This document shows positions 1 through 9,938 of a DNA stretch of 24,934 nucleotides, one piece after another. Position 1 is the first letter of the stretch. Every line of letters begins with the position of its first letter. Under the pieces are notes generated by a model. It ran no database searches and was not told the DNA's origin. It saw only the letters and a program-made list of their open reading frames with translations. A program made the translations under genes and the position numbers. Origin of the DNA: Cochliopodium minus (taxonomy: Eukaryota > Discosea > Himatismenida > Cochliopodiidae); contig JAMYWO010000454.1 of assembly GCA_024220525.1 (NCBI GenBank), forward strand, positions 1 through 24,934, in the 5' to 3' direction.

Positions 1-75
1 TTATTTTATTTATTTTATTTATTTTATTTATTTTATTTATTTTATTTATTTTATTTATTTTATTTATTTTATTCA
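1..75. repeat. 9-bp tandem repeat (TTATTTTAT)n
   Basis: About eight near-perfect copies of a 9-bp A/T unit open the window. They lie in what is, on the minus strand, the intron following the Sel1 exon that ends at 108. Such repeats fill introns throughout the window. Confidence 0.9.
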
Positions 76-2464
76 TTAAATTATTTTTTTTTATTTTTGG
101 AAATTACCTAATTCAATGGCCTTTTCAAAAAGTTGTATGGACTCTTTTACGTTTTTTTTGCTTCCATAGAAAGAGAGGTAGGCGAGGTTGTTGATAGAAT
201 CCGAGTTTTTCAGATCCTCCAAGCTCCCCCTCATTCTGGGAGAAGAGCTAACACTTGAAAAAAAAAAACAAAAATAATAATAATAAAAAATAATAAAAAA
301 TATTAATAAATTTATGGAAAGTAAAATAAAAAATTTAAAAAAAAATAAAAAAATAAAAAATAAGATTTTTTGCTAAAAATTAAGAAAATTAATTGAAATG
401 ATTATTAATAAAACTAATTTTAAAATCATAAAAAAGTAGAACAAAAAAAAATTATTAGGTTAAAATTAAAAATGAAATAAAAATAAAAAAATCATTAATA
501 AAAAAAAGAATATTCATAAATAATTAAAAAAATAAAGAAAATGAAAATTAATAAATTGAAAATATAAATCATAAAAAATAAAACGGTGAATTTAATTTTC
601 TGATTTTAAAACAAAAATTTTAACCTATTGTTACCGCTGATGTTGCCACTTTCATCGCAATCTTGGAGAAAAGAAGAAAATCCAGATTTGTCAAGAGAAC
701 CAAGCCTACGAATGGTAATACTAGATCTACGATGAATGTTCATTTTGATGAGATTGTTTCTAACAAACTTGGAAAACTCGTATTCTTTGTGTAAAAGGCT
801 TCTTTCTTTTTCTTTGTATTCTTTTATCCACTGCTCCTCTTTTTCTATTTTCGTCACTGTGAAAATATTTTCCTTTGGAGCTGAAATGACCAAATTGTAT
901 GGCTCGTTTTCTGCATTAAAAAAATTTTTCAAATTTTAAAAAAGGAATTTAAAAAATTTAACAAAAAAAAAATATTGAAAATAAAAAAAGTAGATAATAG
1001 GTAAATTCAAAATTAAAGATTTTTTTTATTTTTAAAATAATTTAAAAAGGCTTTCCACAAAATAAAAAAAATCTTAAATTTTGATAAAAAATTTTAAAAA
1101 AGATTATCTTTTTATTTCTTAGAAATTAAGAATTCTTTCATTGAAATAACTGTTAAATTTTAAATAGATAAATACCTTGTTTAGAAAGAGAGAATAGGTA
1201 AGTCAAAGAGTTTTTGGAATCGTTGAGGATATACTCGATCTTATTTTCTTTTTTGTAGATGATCAATCCAACAAACTTTATTTTCCCGAGATCCTCCTCC
1301 TAATAAGTAAAAATAAAAATAAAATAAAAAATAAAAAAAATAAAAAATGAAATAAAAATAAACAATAAAATAAAATAAACTACTCTGTTATTATCAAAAT
1401 GTGCTTTTTTGAGCTGCAAAAGACTTTTCCCAAAACAAGCTTTGTTTCCTTCGAATCTACTTTCAGTGTCTACAAGATTCTTTTTACATACTCCAAAAAA
1501 TACTTTATTTTCTTTCGCCTAACAAATTATTTATATTAAACATGATCACTATTAAAAAAAAAAGGCTTTACAGATATATGATCAATGTGATATTCAATGA
1601 ATAAAATTTCATCGTTTATTTCATGTTTTGAAAAAATGTAATTTATTCCAGATTTGTTTGAGACTGTAAAAAAAAAGTAAAAAAAAATTTTTAAAAGATT
1701 GAAATTTTTACAAGTACACAAAGAATCTTTGTTTTGGGATCCTTTCATTTTTTTAAAAATTTTTTTTTCAAAAAAGATATTAAAAAAAATAATTTAAAAG
1801 AAAAGGAAAGGTTGCCATTATCTATTTCATCCCATTCTATATAATCTTTGATTTTGACTTCTTTATATTCAAATGAAGGGATATAGGTGGTTAACAATCC
1901 ACTCACCAAAAATTTATTATCTGAGAAGATAGATGGCACAATAGTAATTGCAAAATCTTGATAGATATTCCTTGGTTCTATTTCATAATGTCTTATTTCT
2001 CCTTCTCTGAAGGGTAGTTCCCATTCAAATCTTATATTTGTATTATTTGAAGCCAAAAGATGAATCTCCATCCCTTTAAGGATCATATTACAAATAAGAT
2101 AATTATATAAAAGTGAATATTGGTCATTTTTTGAAGAAATATTTCATTATTTCCTATTTTTTTTACCCAATGAAATCAATTCCTCATTATCTTCGGATAT
2201 ATTCCATTCTTCATCTTCTTCCAAATATGGTTTCATACTTTCTTTCAATTTTGAAATGATATTTTCTTTATGGTTGACAACATTAGTATCCACAACAAGT
2301 CTATCATCTTCTACAAACAATAATTTTGATAAAAAATAACAAAAATAAGGAAATCTGCATTCATCCTTCAATTTAATAATGGAAGAAATTGATGAAATGC
2401 TTGAATGTTTATATTTATCCAATAAACTAAGAATGGTTTTATTCATCTCCTTTTGTTCTTCCAT
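1..2464 (-). CDS. PH-like / Sel1-repeat protein, 5' part (gene continues past left edge)
   Basis: Partial gene of unknown function. Proposed exons, 5' to 3': 2464-2167, 2073-1816, 1741-1712, 1663-1572, 1518-1384, 1299-1176, 910-625, 253-108. They encode about 456 residues in continuous phase. Residues 1-226 match no family I recognise. Residues about 270-350 resemble a pleckstrin-homology fold: successive beta-like strands (GKIKFVGLIIYKKENKIEYI) followed by a C-terminal helix with the typical Trp (EKEEQWIKEYKEKE). The last exon carries one Sel1 repeat (INNLAYLSFYG... to ...QLFEKAIELG) and ends with a phase-1 donor at the Gly, exactly as in the Sel1 gene at the right end. More repeats therefore probably follow to the left. 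The start ATG at 2464 is the first in frame and faces the CK1 promoter. One junction (1815/1742) lacks a GT donor and needs a GC-AG intron. Sel1 arrays usually act as scaffolds. The PH assignment is tentative. Confidence 0.6.
254..624 (-). other. Long A/T-only intron
   Basis: Intron of the PH-like/Sel1 gene between exons 910-625 and 253-108. The donor is GTTAAA and the acceptor TTTCAAG; this donor is the one whose phase (2) joins the Sel1 frame. I see no conserved element or ORF inside, only runs of A and T. Confidence 0.6.
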
Positions 2465-2652
2465 TTCTATCTAAATTATTTACAATTCTAATTTTTTATA
2501 AAATAAAGAATTCAATTATTTTATTGATTGCAAAGATTGAATTTAACAAATTTTTCTACACTGTATTATATTGGGAATATTGCACATTAATATGAGAATT
2601 ATAAAAAATTATTATATAAAAAAAAATTGTTGATCCTGTATATATTTCAATA
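2465..2652. promoter_or_regulatory. Divergent intergenic region (PH-like/Sel1 gene and CK1)
   Basis: A stretch of 188 bp separates the two start codons, so it must hold both 5' UTRs and promoters. It is almost pure A/T and I recognise no specific factor site. Confidence 0.4.
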
Positions 2653-4115
2653 ATGAGCTTTGAAATACGATTGGCAAATAGATATAGATTGGATAAAGAA
2701 ATTGGCAGTGGAGGTTTTGGTGTTGTATATGAAGGAACAAATATAGAAACAAAGAAGAAACTTGCAATCAAAATAGTAAAATTATTATATAAAATTATTT
2801 TTCCTTCGTTCAAAAATAATAATTTTATTTATCATAATTATGAAAATAGGAAGAAAGAGATGTCAAAAAACAACCAAAATTAGAGAAAGAATTTGAATTG
2901 TATGAAAAATTGAAGGGAGAAGGTAAAAAAACAGAAAAAATATCCCACTTTCCATTAAAAATTTTATATTTTTTTTTTTATAGAGGGATTTATTGAGGTT
3001 GAGACTTATGTCGTGGGAGATTTTTACAACATGTTGGTGATGGATCTTTTGGGCGCAAGTTTGGGGTGTTTGTTCAATTTTGCTGGAAAGAAATTTTCTT
3101 TAAAAACAACCTTGATGATTGCAGATCAAATGGTAATAATAATAACAAATTATATATTATTTCCTATTTGAACTGAAATGTTTTAATTTTAGTTGACAAG
3201 ATTGGAATTCATACATTCTAAAGGGATAGTATACAGAGATGTGAAACCCAATAACTTTGTAGTTGGAGTAGGAAATAAAGAGAATACCATTTATGTTGTT
3301 GATTTCGGATTGGCAAAGATGTTCATCGACGAGAACAAGAAACATGTTCCTTTTGAGCAACAAAATTTTGCAGGGACAGCTCATTATGCCTCCCTTAATG
3401 CCCATCTCAAAAGAGCTCAAAGTAGGAGAGATGATCTCGAGTCTTTGGGTTATCTCCTTGTTTATTTCCTCGAGGGTCAATTGCCTTGGCATGGTTTGAA
3501 GGCTTCTTCGAAAAGAGATCGCAGAAAAATGATTGGTATTTCCAAATTGAAGACCCCTATCAGAGAATTATGCAAGGTAAACACTATTTTTAAAAATATT
3601 ATCAATAAATATTTGAGGGGATATAAATAAAGTTGTCCAACGGAATATTAAATTTAATAATAAATGTTATTTCAAATGAATTTATATGCGACATCTTCTA
3701 TTTTAAATTGAATTCTAATATTTTATTACTTTAATAGGGATTGAACTTTGAATTTGTCACATACTTTGAGTATGTTCGTTCTTTGGAGTATGCAGACAAA
3801 CCCGACTACGCTTACCTCCGAAAGCTCTTCCGCCAACTCTTCGAGACCAAGGGATACGAGTACGATGGCAAGTTCGACTGGACCCTCAAGAAGGAGACCT
3901 ATTATCCTTCTTACATCTCTCCCAAGCTCGTCATCATTCCTACCAAGAAGAAAAAATCTAGACATTTGGAGAGAAACAAGCAGATCCAGATGATGAGACA
4001 GCTCAAGAATGAACAAGAGAAGAATTCTGATTTCGATGATTCTGATGACTCTGATCAGAAGAAGAAGAAGAAAAAGAAAAAAAAAGAGAAGAGTTTCTAT
4101 GATAGTTCCAATTAA
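2653..4115 (+). CDS. Casein kinase 1 family Ser/Thr kinase
   Basis: Exons 2653-2775, 2850-2922, 2984-3132, 3193-3576 and 3738-4115 join in phase to 368 residues. The fold is complete: glycine loop GSGGFG (18-23), ATP-anchoring Lys40 (AIK), catalytic loop YRDVKPNNF with Asp131, DFG at 152-154, and CK1-specific features instead of the APE motif (HYASLNAHL, then [17 protein letters not shown] and LPWHGLKA). The C-lobe ends with the family block [18 protein letters not shown]...[13 protein letters not shown] short tail rich in Asp, Ser and Lys follows. CK1 enzymes are monomeric kinases that prefer acidic or pre-phosphorylated substrates in Wnt, clock, trafficking and DNA-repair pathways; which role applies here is unknown. 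Two oddities: the Arg of the TARYAS anion site is His179, and the last exon is far richer in C-ending codons than the first three. ATG 2653 lies just before the kinase domain, as usual for the family. Confidence 0.95.
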
Positions 4116-4564
4116 TCGTTTTCAACCCCATCATCATTTAATTTTGTACCTTATTTCTTGATATTTAAAAATCTTTTTGTATATCTTTAAAATTATTAAA
4201 TTATTATCACATTAAACCAATTGGACATCAATTAAACCTCAAAATTATCCATTTAATTGCCTAATATTCAATTTTAAGCAAACATATGTTAAAACCTAAA
4301 TTTAAAATCTCTATTTTTGATGTTTAAGGACTTGAATTTTTAGAAAGGGCAGTTGAGATGAAAAACATCATAGCAGGGGCATCTTACACTAATAATGAGA
4401 AAAGTTTCTTTATTTTTTTTAAATATTTCCGACCTGATGATTAGGAAAAATAATTCACCCTATACTGTAAATATCATTAGATAGATGAAGATTTATTTTA
4501 TTGTGGGTGAAATGTTCAAAAAAAAAAAATTTCCTCTTATTTACTTTAAGAAGTAGATTTAAAG
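4116..4564. other. Convergent intergenic region with a possible Sel1/TPR-like relic
   Basis: This 449-bp stretch holds the 3' UTRs of CK1 (+) and the DDX60-like gene (-). Most is A/T filler. The only coding-like part is about 4328-4435 (+), whose translation begins GLEFLERAVEMKN and resembles the second helix of a Sel1 or TPR repeat. It has no start or splice context and is not called as a gene. Confidence 0.35.
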
Positions 4565-7500
4565 TTAGTTTTGGATATAAAGTTTTTTCTCATTCTCGTA
4601 TGTTTTCTCCTTAAATTTGTCCGACAAAAGAGAAAAGTAATAAGCAACAGGATCATGATCAAGAATTCCCTCCAAATCTATTTTTTTGTTGAGAGAAGTT
4701 TTGTGATGATGCAATAAATTTGTATTATCAATATTTATTTTGTGTGATTGAAATCCAAACTTTACTTTTTGGGGTTTGTCTGTTGCAATAGTTAAAAGTG
4801 AAGACTTTAAAATTGCGAGCAATTGTTCCATTTCTTTGATTTTTTTATATGCTGTCAGTACACCATTATTTATTTTGAGAATTTCTTCATCTGCTTCGAA
4901 ATAAAAGCGGAAAAGATAAGCATTTTTGGGTTCGTTTATTTCAAAAAGAGGAATATATCTATCTAGATTTATTCCTTCAAAATTATGTTTACTTAGATTT
5001 AAAACTTCAAAGAAGAGATGAGAAGTTTCTTCGTTGTAAATTTTTAAAGATTCAACAATAAAAGAAGGCAAAACGGGAAGAACCAGAAATCTATCAGTAT
5101 TATTTTTTTCATAACTTGTTTTAGTGCAGAATAAATGACAGATGACAAAGAATAGATCTTCAAGAATTTTCTCTTCTGTTTTTCCGTTTTCAATCACTTT
5201 GTGGAAAATATTGTTGTGGTACAAATGATAGAAAAAAAAGTTAGAAGGATGATGGCTAAGAAGATGCGAAACTAAAAAAGAATGATTATTGGAAAGAAGA
5301 GAACCTTGGCTCACGAGATTGTACTTCATCAAAAATTGTACACCAAAAAAATAAAGAAAAGAGGTGAATTTATTTTCAGAGTACTTTTGGGAAAGAGGTA
5401 AATTTGTCAAATTGGAAATCATTCTCAAGACTTCATTTTTCACTTTTTTTATTTCCATCATATTTTTCATTCCCATTTCATTTTCTGGAGATTTATATAA
5501 AATGAGAGACTTTAGGACAACAGTATTGTTAATTGTAATTCTTCCTTTTAAATCTTCCACTTCTCCATTAAGAAGATTTTTGATTTTTTTTTCGGCAAAG
5601 TCAAAGAAAATTACATTTCCATGATTATCATAACCTCTTCTCCCTGCCCTTCCTGAACTTTGTTGAAAAAGAGTTGTGTTCAAGTATTTAGAATCTGATA
5701 AAAAGGCAACACTATTTTGTTTTTGAATGATTCAAAAAAAATCAATTAATTAAAACAAAATTAATCATTACGTTCTACAAGGCATTTGGACTCCTAATGA
5801 GAGAAGATTTGTGGAGATTATTATCCTAATTCTCTTTTGAACAAAAGCTTTGTGCACTGATTTTTATTATAAAGTTTAAATAAAAAGTAGAAAATATACA
5901 TTTTTTTACCAATAATACGGTAAATAGTATCTATTCCTTCATGAATTATTCCGATACCTCTCATAAGTCCTTGAATGAGAAGAGAATTTCTTCTAAACCC
6001 TTTCTTCAAAAGCGAGTGAATTTCTTTTTCAAAATCAACTTCTGACATTTTAGACTTGGAGTCAATGAAAGTGAAAGAAGTTTTTTCGGGAGTTATAGAG
6101 AAGTACTCGAACTTTGTTTTTATTGGTCACAAAATTATTCTTTGTGCTTTTATCATCATCATCATCATCATTTGAATCATCATCATCATTTTTATCATTT
6201 TCATCTATATCAATCAAGTCATCTCTTTCATTTTCACAAATATTACTTCCAAATTCATAAGATCTTTCCGGTTTTCTCTTTGGTTTTTCAATCTTATAAA
6301 AATTCAAATTATTAGTATCTTTTTCTTCCAAATACTTGACTAAATCATTAAAATAGTTTTTGCATTTTTCAATTGTAAATTCAAAAAAGATGGCAGGAAG
6401 CATCTCTTTGGTTTTTAGTAAGAAAGCAAAGTTAGCAATATTTTTGTTATTGCAGTTTAGTGGGATGGTTTTGTTGAATTTTTCAAAAATTTTCTCCACT
6501 TTGTTAACTGGAAGAGTTTTAAGAAAATTTTCAAGTTCTTTTTGATATTCCAATACTCTACATTTGCTTATCAGTAAACTACTATCAAGATTCACGTCTT
6601 TTTTGAAAAATTTGATAGGTTGTAATCTTTTTGGAAATACAATTTTTGGATTGTTAACTAACAAGTTGTAAAGTCTGAAACATTCTTTTGAAGAAAAGAA
6701 GATGGATTCATGGAATCCATTTGCACGAATATATGTACCAGAGAAAGCAAAGGTAGAAGACAGTTTAATTAATTGATTGTTTTGATAATAAAAATGGATG
6801 AGATCATTATATCTATTATTAGAGGAAATTAATTCAACAAATCTTTCTTCTTTTTTGAAGTTTAGTTCTTTTTGAAAATCTTGAAGAGGTTTCGTCTTTT
6901 CAATTGAAGTTAACCATTCGCAAAAATTGACTGGATACTTTATTGTTGAACTTAAAACGATAATGGGACAAGGAACTAAAAAATAAGAATAAAAATTTAA
7001 AATAAAATAAAAAATAATTTACTTATTTGAAGTATCCTTTCCAAATATTGTCCATCTACGAAACAATTTTAAAATTAAATGAAGAACAAATTTTTAAAAC
7101 TTACTCTCACCATTGATAGATTGAACTTCATCAATAATAACATATTTTAAATTGTTTCTCCATTTCTGACTCTTTTCATCAACAGACAAAAGCAAAATTT
7201 CTAGACAAGCTGGAACTGTTACCAAAATTTGGGAGTCAAGAATATTATTTCTTTTCTTTGATGTAAAATAACCCAACATTTTACCACCCTTGAGATCTTT
7301 CTCCATTCTAAATTTGACATCTTATATTTTTAAAAAATATTTTTAAATAGTTTGTAACAAATACTCCAAATCTTTTACCACCATACGTTTGATCCAATAA
7401 ATGAGTGTTCGGTCCAACATACACAGTTACACCATCATTACAATATCTCAATACCCTCTCCATTACATAATAGGAAATGAAAGTTTTTCCAGAGGAAGTT

Positions 7501-8842
7501 GGAGCAACCAACAGACAAGATCTTCCTTCATCTACTACATCCATTAATTTTTTTTGCCTTTTTTAAAAAAACATTTAAAATCAATTTTTAAAAAAGTAAA
7601 TTTCAATACCATTGATCAGGAACAAATGAGGTTCTCTCTTTTTTGTCAAGAGGCAAATACAAATTTCCTTTTTCGTTTATTCTCAAATCTTTGTCTAGCT
7701 CGTTCGACATCTCGTCAAGTTGAAAATTAATAATTTGACCTATGTCTAAAGATTTATCTTTGTAAAATTTAAATTCTTTAAACTTTTCCAAATCTTTTTT
7801 ATCCAATTTTTTTTTTGATAAAAGTTTTTGGTGAACCATTTTAAGAAGGGATTTCTTGTCTATAATTTTGAATTTCTTTTCTTTTTTGTAGCTTTTGTGT
7901 TTTATGTATATATCTTTCCATAGTGGCTTGTTGTGTATGTACGGAATTGTAAATGGGCCTTGTGTATATATCAGAGCAATACTGCTGATCGTTTTATAGC
8001 TGTCTGCTTCAAACTGTTTCTTTTTTAATTCTTTTTTATTGGAAAATTTTTTAAATTTTTCCACAATTTTCCTTTTATCCCAAACATCATCAAATTCCAT
8101 ATAAATTTCCTCTTTTTTGTTGAAAATGGAATTAGAATCAATCAATATTCTCTTATCGAGTTTAATACTCTCCATAATGTCGACACAAGAAAAAGGTGAT
8201 AAGCTTGAATTTAAATTTAGATTTTTGGTGGCTCCTAATAAATAAATATTTCTATTTACTCTCATATTTTCAAATTTATTTGAATTAGGACTTCTATCGA
8301 TGCATATTGGAAAGAATTTTCTTATTCCAAAATGTTTCCAAATAATCAATACTTTATCCTCAATGACTTTTCCAAGGAAAGTTTGACAGTTTCCATTTAG
8401 TTGATCCAAAGACAAAAGTTTAAAGAAAAGCTGTTTAATAATGACAATATAAAGAAATAAATTTAAAATACTTTCACATTTTCGTTATACCTTCCAATCA
8501 ATTAACTCTTTTTTGTTTAGATTATTAATTTCTTCAACTAATTGAATGAAAATTCTTGAAGGATTTGTTATTTCTTGGCCCAAATCTTTGATTTTTTCCA
8601 TGTTTTCCCCAACATACAAAGGAATCAAATCTTTCTTGATGATTAGATGAATAATGAAAACCTTGAAGAATTCAATCAATTCTTCATTTATTTGTTTAAA
8701 AATTGTATCACAAAGATTCAATATTCCCAAGTACTCAGTTTCTATTTCAATATATTTGTTATCTATTTTTAATAAGGAATCATTTACAATTTTTTTGATT
8801 AATTTATCGAACTCTTTTACCACAAATTAGTTCATTTTCCAT
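4565..8842 (-). CDS. DDX60/Ski2-like DExH-box RNA helicase
   Basis: Proposed exons: 8842-8821, 8762-8491, 8430-7610, 7557-7379, 7320-7105, 7055-7023, 6975-6131, 6111-5910, 5856-5772, 5711-4565, giving about 1273 residues. Landmarks in family order: FVPDQWQKKLMDVVD, Walker A APTSSGKT (390-397), ILVTVPACLEILLLS, box II DEVQ (495-498), motif III SST (523-525), GLMRGIGIIHEGID, a TNLLSLGVQMPCRT segment matching TGTLALGINMPCKT, and motif VI QQSSGRAGRRGYD (908-920). The order and spacing match DDX60, a Ski2 relative; animal members aid antiviral RNA sensing, while protist roles are unknown. The region before the helicase core is about 370 residues, shorter than I recall for animal DDX60. An Asp-rich linker (DDDDSNDDDDDD) sits between the two RecA-like halves, and next to it the frame changes and is restored only by removing 19 nt (6130-6112). 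The 22-nt first exon (MENELIC) is chosen because a 58-nt intron restores phase and removes an upstream stop. Confidence 0.9.
6112..6130 (-). other. Putative 19-nt intron or frameshift in the DDX60-like gene
   Basis: On the coding strand the segment starts GTGACC and ends CAAAG, and its removal joins the acidic linker (ends NNF) to FEYFSITPEKTSF in the correct frame. No longer GT-AG pair fits, because a TGA in the second frame lies just upstream of the only usable acceptor. A true frameshift or a one-base assembly error is equally possible. Confidence 0.4.
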
Positions 8843-9053
8843 ATTTTTTTCTTTTTATTTATTTTTTTCGTTTTTTTGATGTTGTTAAAATATTCACAAC
8901 ATAAAAAATATTCACAACATAAATTATTGTTTGAAAAATATCAATGTTAATCAACATATTCTCCACAGCACCTGGAAAATATTATCTTTAAGCAGAAGAA
9001 CAATTTGGATATATAATTTGATTATCTTTGCTTATCTATAAAAAATTGAAATA
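8843..9053. other. Upstream region of the DDX60-like gene
   Basis: A/T-rich spacer between the helicase start and the LINE fragment. A 17-bp motif containing AATATTCACAACATAA occurs twice in tandem around 8890-8922. No coding or RNA gene signal is seen. Confidence 0.4.
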
Positions 9054-9072
9054 AAATTTATTAATAAATTGA
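9054..9072. repeat. Possible left target-site duplication of the LINE fragment
   Basis: Nineteen bases beginning AAATTTATT and ending AAATTGA match 9914-9932 at 16 of 19 positions. The copies bracket the LINE relic and its poly(A). The low complexity of the region makes this only suggestive. Confidence 0.35.
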
Positions 9073-9913
9073 ATAGAAAATTTGAGAAAGTGTCGAATAG
9101 ATGATGCAAAACAGATTATGCAAATCCCTTATAACATCATCGATGTGCATCAAACTTGTCAACAAGACAACATCACAACATATTCCTTACTCAGTACACC
9201 AAAGAAACTGGTACACATAGACTTTCGAAAAGCTTTTGATCTCTTTCTCCAATATGAATACATTAAAAAGCTTCTCCAAAGTTACCACCAACACTATCAA
9301 CTTCTTAATGTCCTTCTCAAAGGATTGGCAGAGTTAAAAGATTTGGCAAATCTATCAGTAGAAACTTTAACATACAAAGTGGTACCCCACAAGGAAGTGT
9401 TCTATCCCCAGCACTATTCATTCCATTGAACCTCTCCTCAGAACTTTGAACAGAAACATCAATGGATTCACCATTAACTCTTTTGAGCTGTTTTGCGGAC
9501 GCACTTGTTGGAAGATATTCTGGAGGCATTTGTATCAACGCTTGAACTCCGTTTGATGATCACATGATGAGTCTTATAATTTGGTGGGGAAAGGGAGGTT
9601 TACCCTCACTTAAAAAAGAATTTTTTGATATTAGCAAGCACAACCAAATATCAATGATGGCATTTACCAATCAAAAGCATCATGTTTAAAGAAATTACGA
9701 AAAAGTTAGACTTTTAAAGAATAACAACACAACATCTGTATATTTCCGCCAAGGATGCAGTGATTATCTAAGAAAAAAACATAACCTTACTGTTGGTTAT
9801 AAATGTTAGCCAGAATAGATGACTTAAAAGGAGTTAATTTCCACAGAAAAATGTGTGGTTTTAAAAAATTAAATCAAACATTATTAAATTAATAAAAAAA
9901 AAAAAAAAAAATT
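9073..9913 (+). mobile_element. Decayed LINE (non-LTR retrotransposon) reverse transcriptase fragment
   Basis: A 5'-truncated, inactive relic of a LINE. Reverse transcriptase blocks appear in order but in different frames: VHIDFRKAFDLF (about 9208-9243, block with the first catalytic Asp), SGTPQGSVLSPALF (9378-9419, the typical non-LTR GxPQGS-LSP-LF block), FADALV (9492-9509) where FADD or YADD is expected, and a WWGKGGL followed by FLILAS that matches the region after the catalytic box. At least two frame changes and several stops separate these pieces, and the second Asp of the FADD box is Ala, so it cannot be functional. An A-run (9893-9911) closes the element and marks its 3' end, consistent with target-primed insertion. 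No endonuclease domain is present. Clade cannot be assigned. Confidence 0.8.
9893..9911 (+). other. Poly(A) tail of the LINE relic
   Basis: An almost uninterrupted A-run directly after the last element-like sequence, on the strand expected for the reverse transcriptase. A-runs are common here, so its meaning rests on position. Confidence 0.45.
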
Positions 9914-9932
9914 AAATTTATTTCAAAATTGA
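9914..9932. repeat. Possible right target-site duplication of the LINE fragment
   Basis: Partner of 9054-9072, with three mismatches in 19 bases, starting right after the poly(A). Confidence 0.35.
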
Positions 9933-9938
9933 GAAAAA

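Noticed and set aside
1745-2086. Separate small gene ending KLFFLISFLKKKFLKK
   Set aside because: The tail is A/T-only intron-like sequence, and the next exon joins in phase if a GC-AG intron is accepted. The two-gene alternative is noted in the findings.
8485-8823. Helicase start at a GTG (8823)
   Set aside because: An in-frame stop lies just upstream and eukaryotic GTG starts are rare. A 22-nt ATG exon plus a 58-nt intron fits better.
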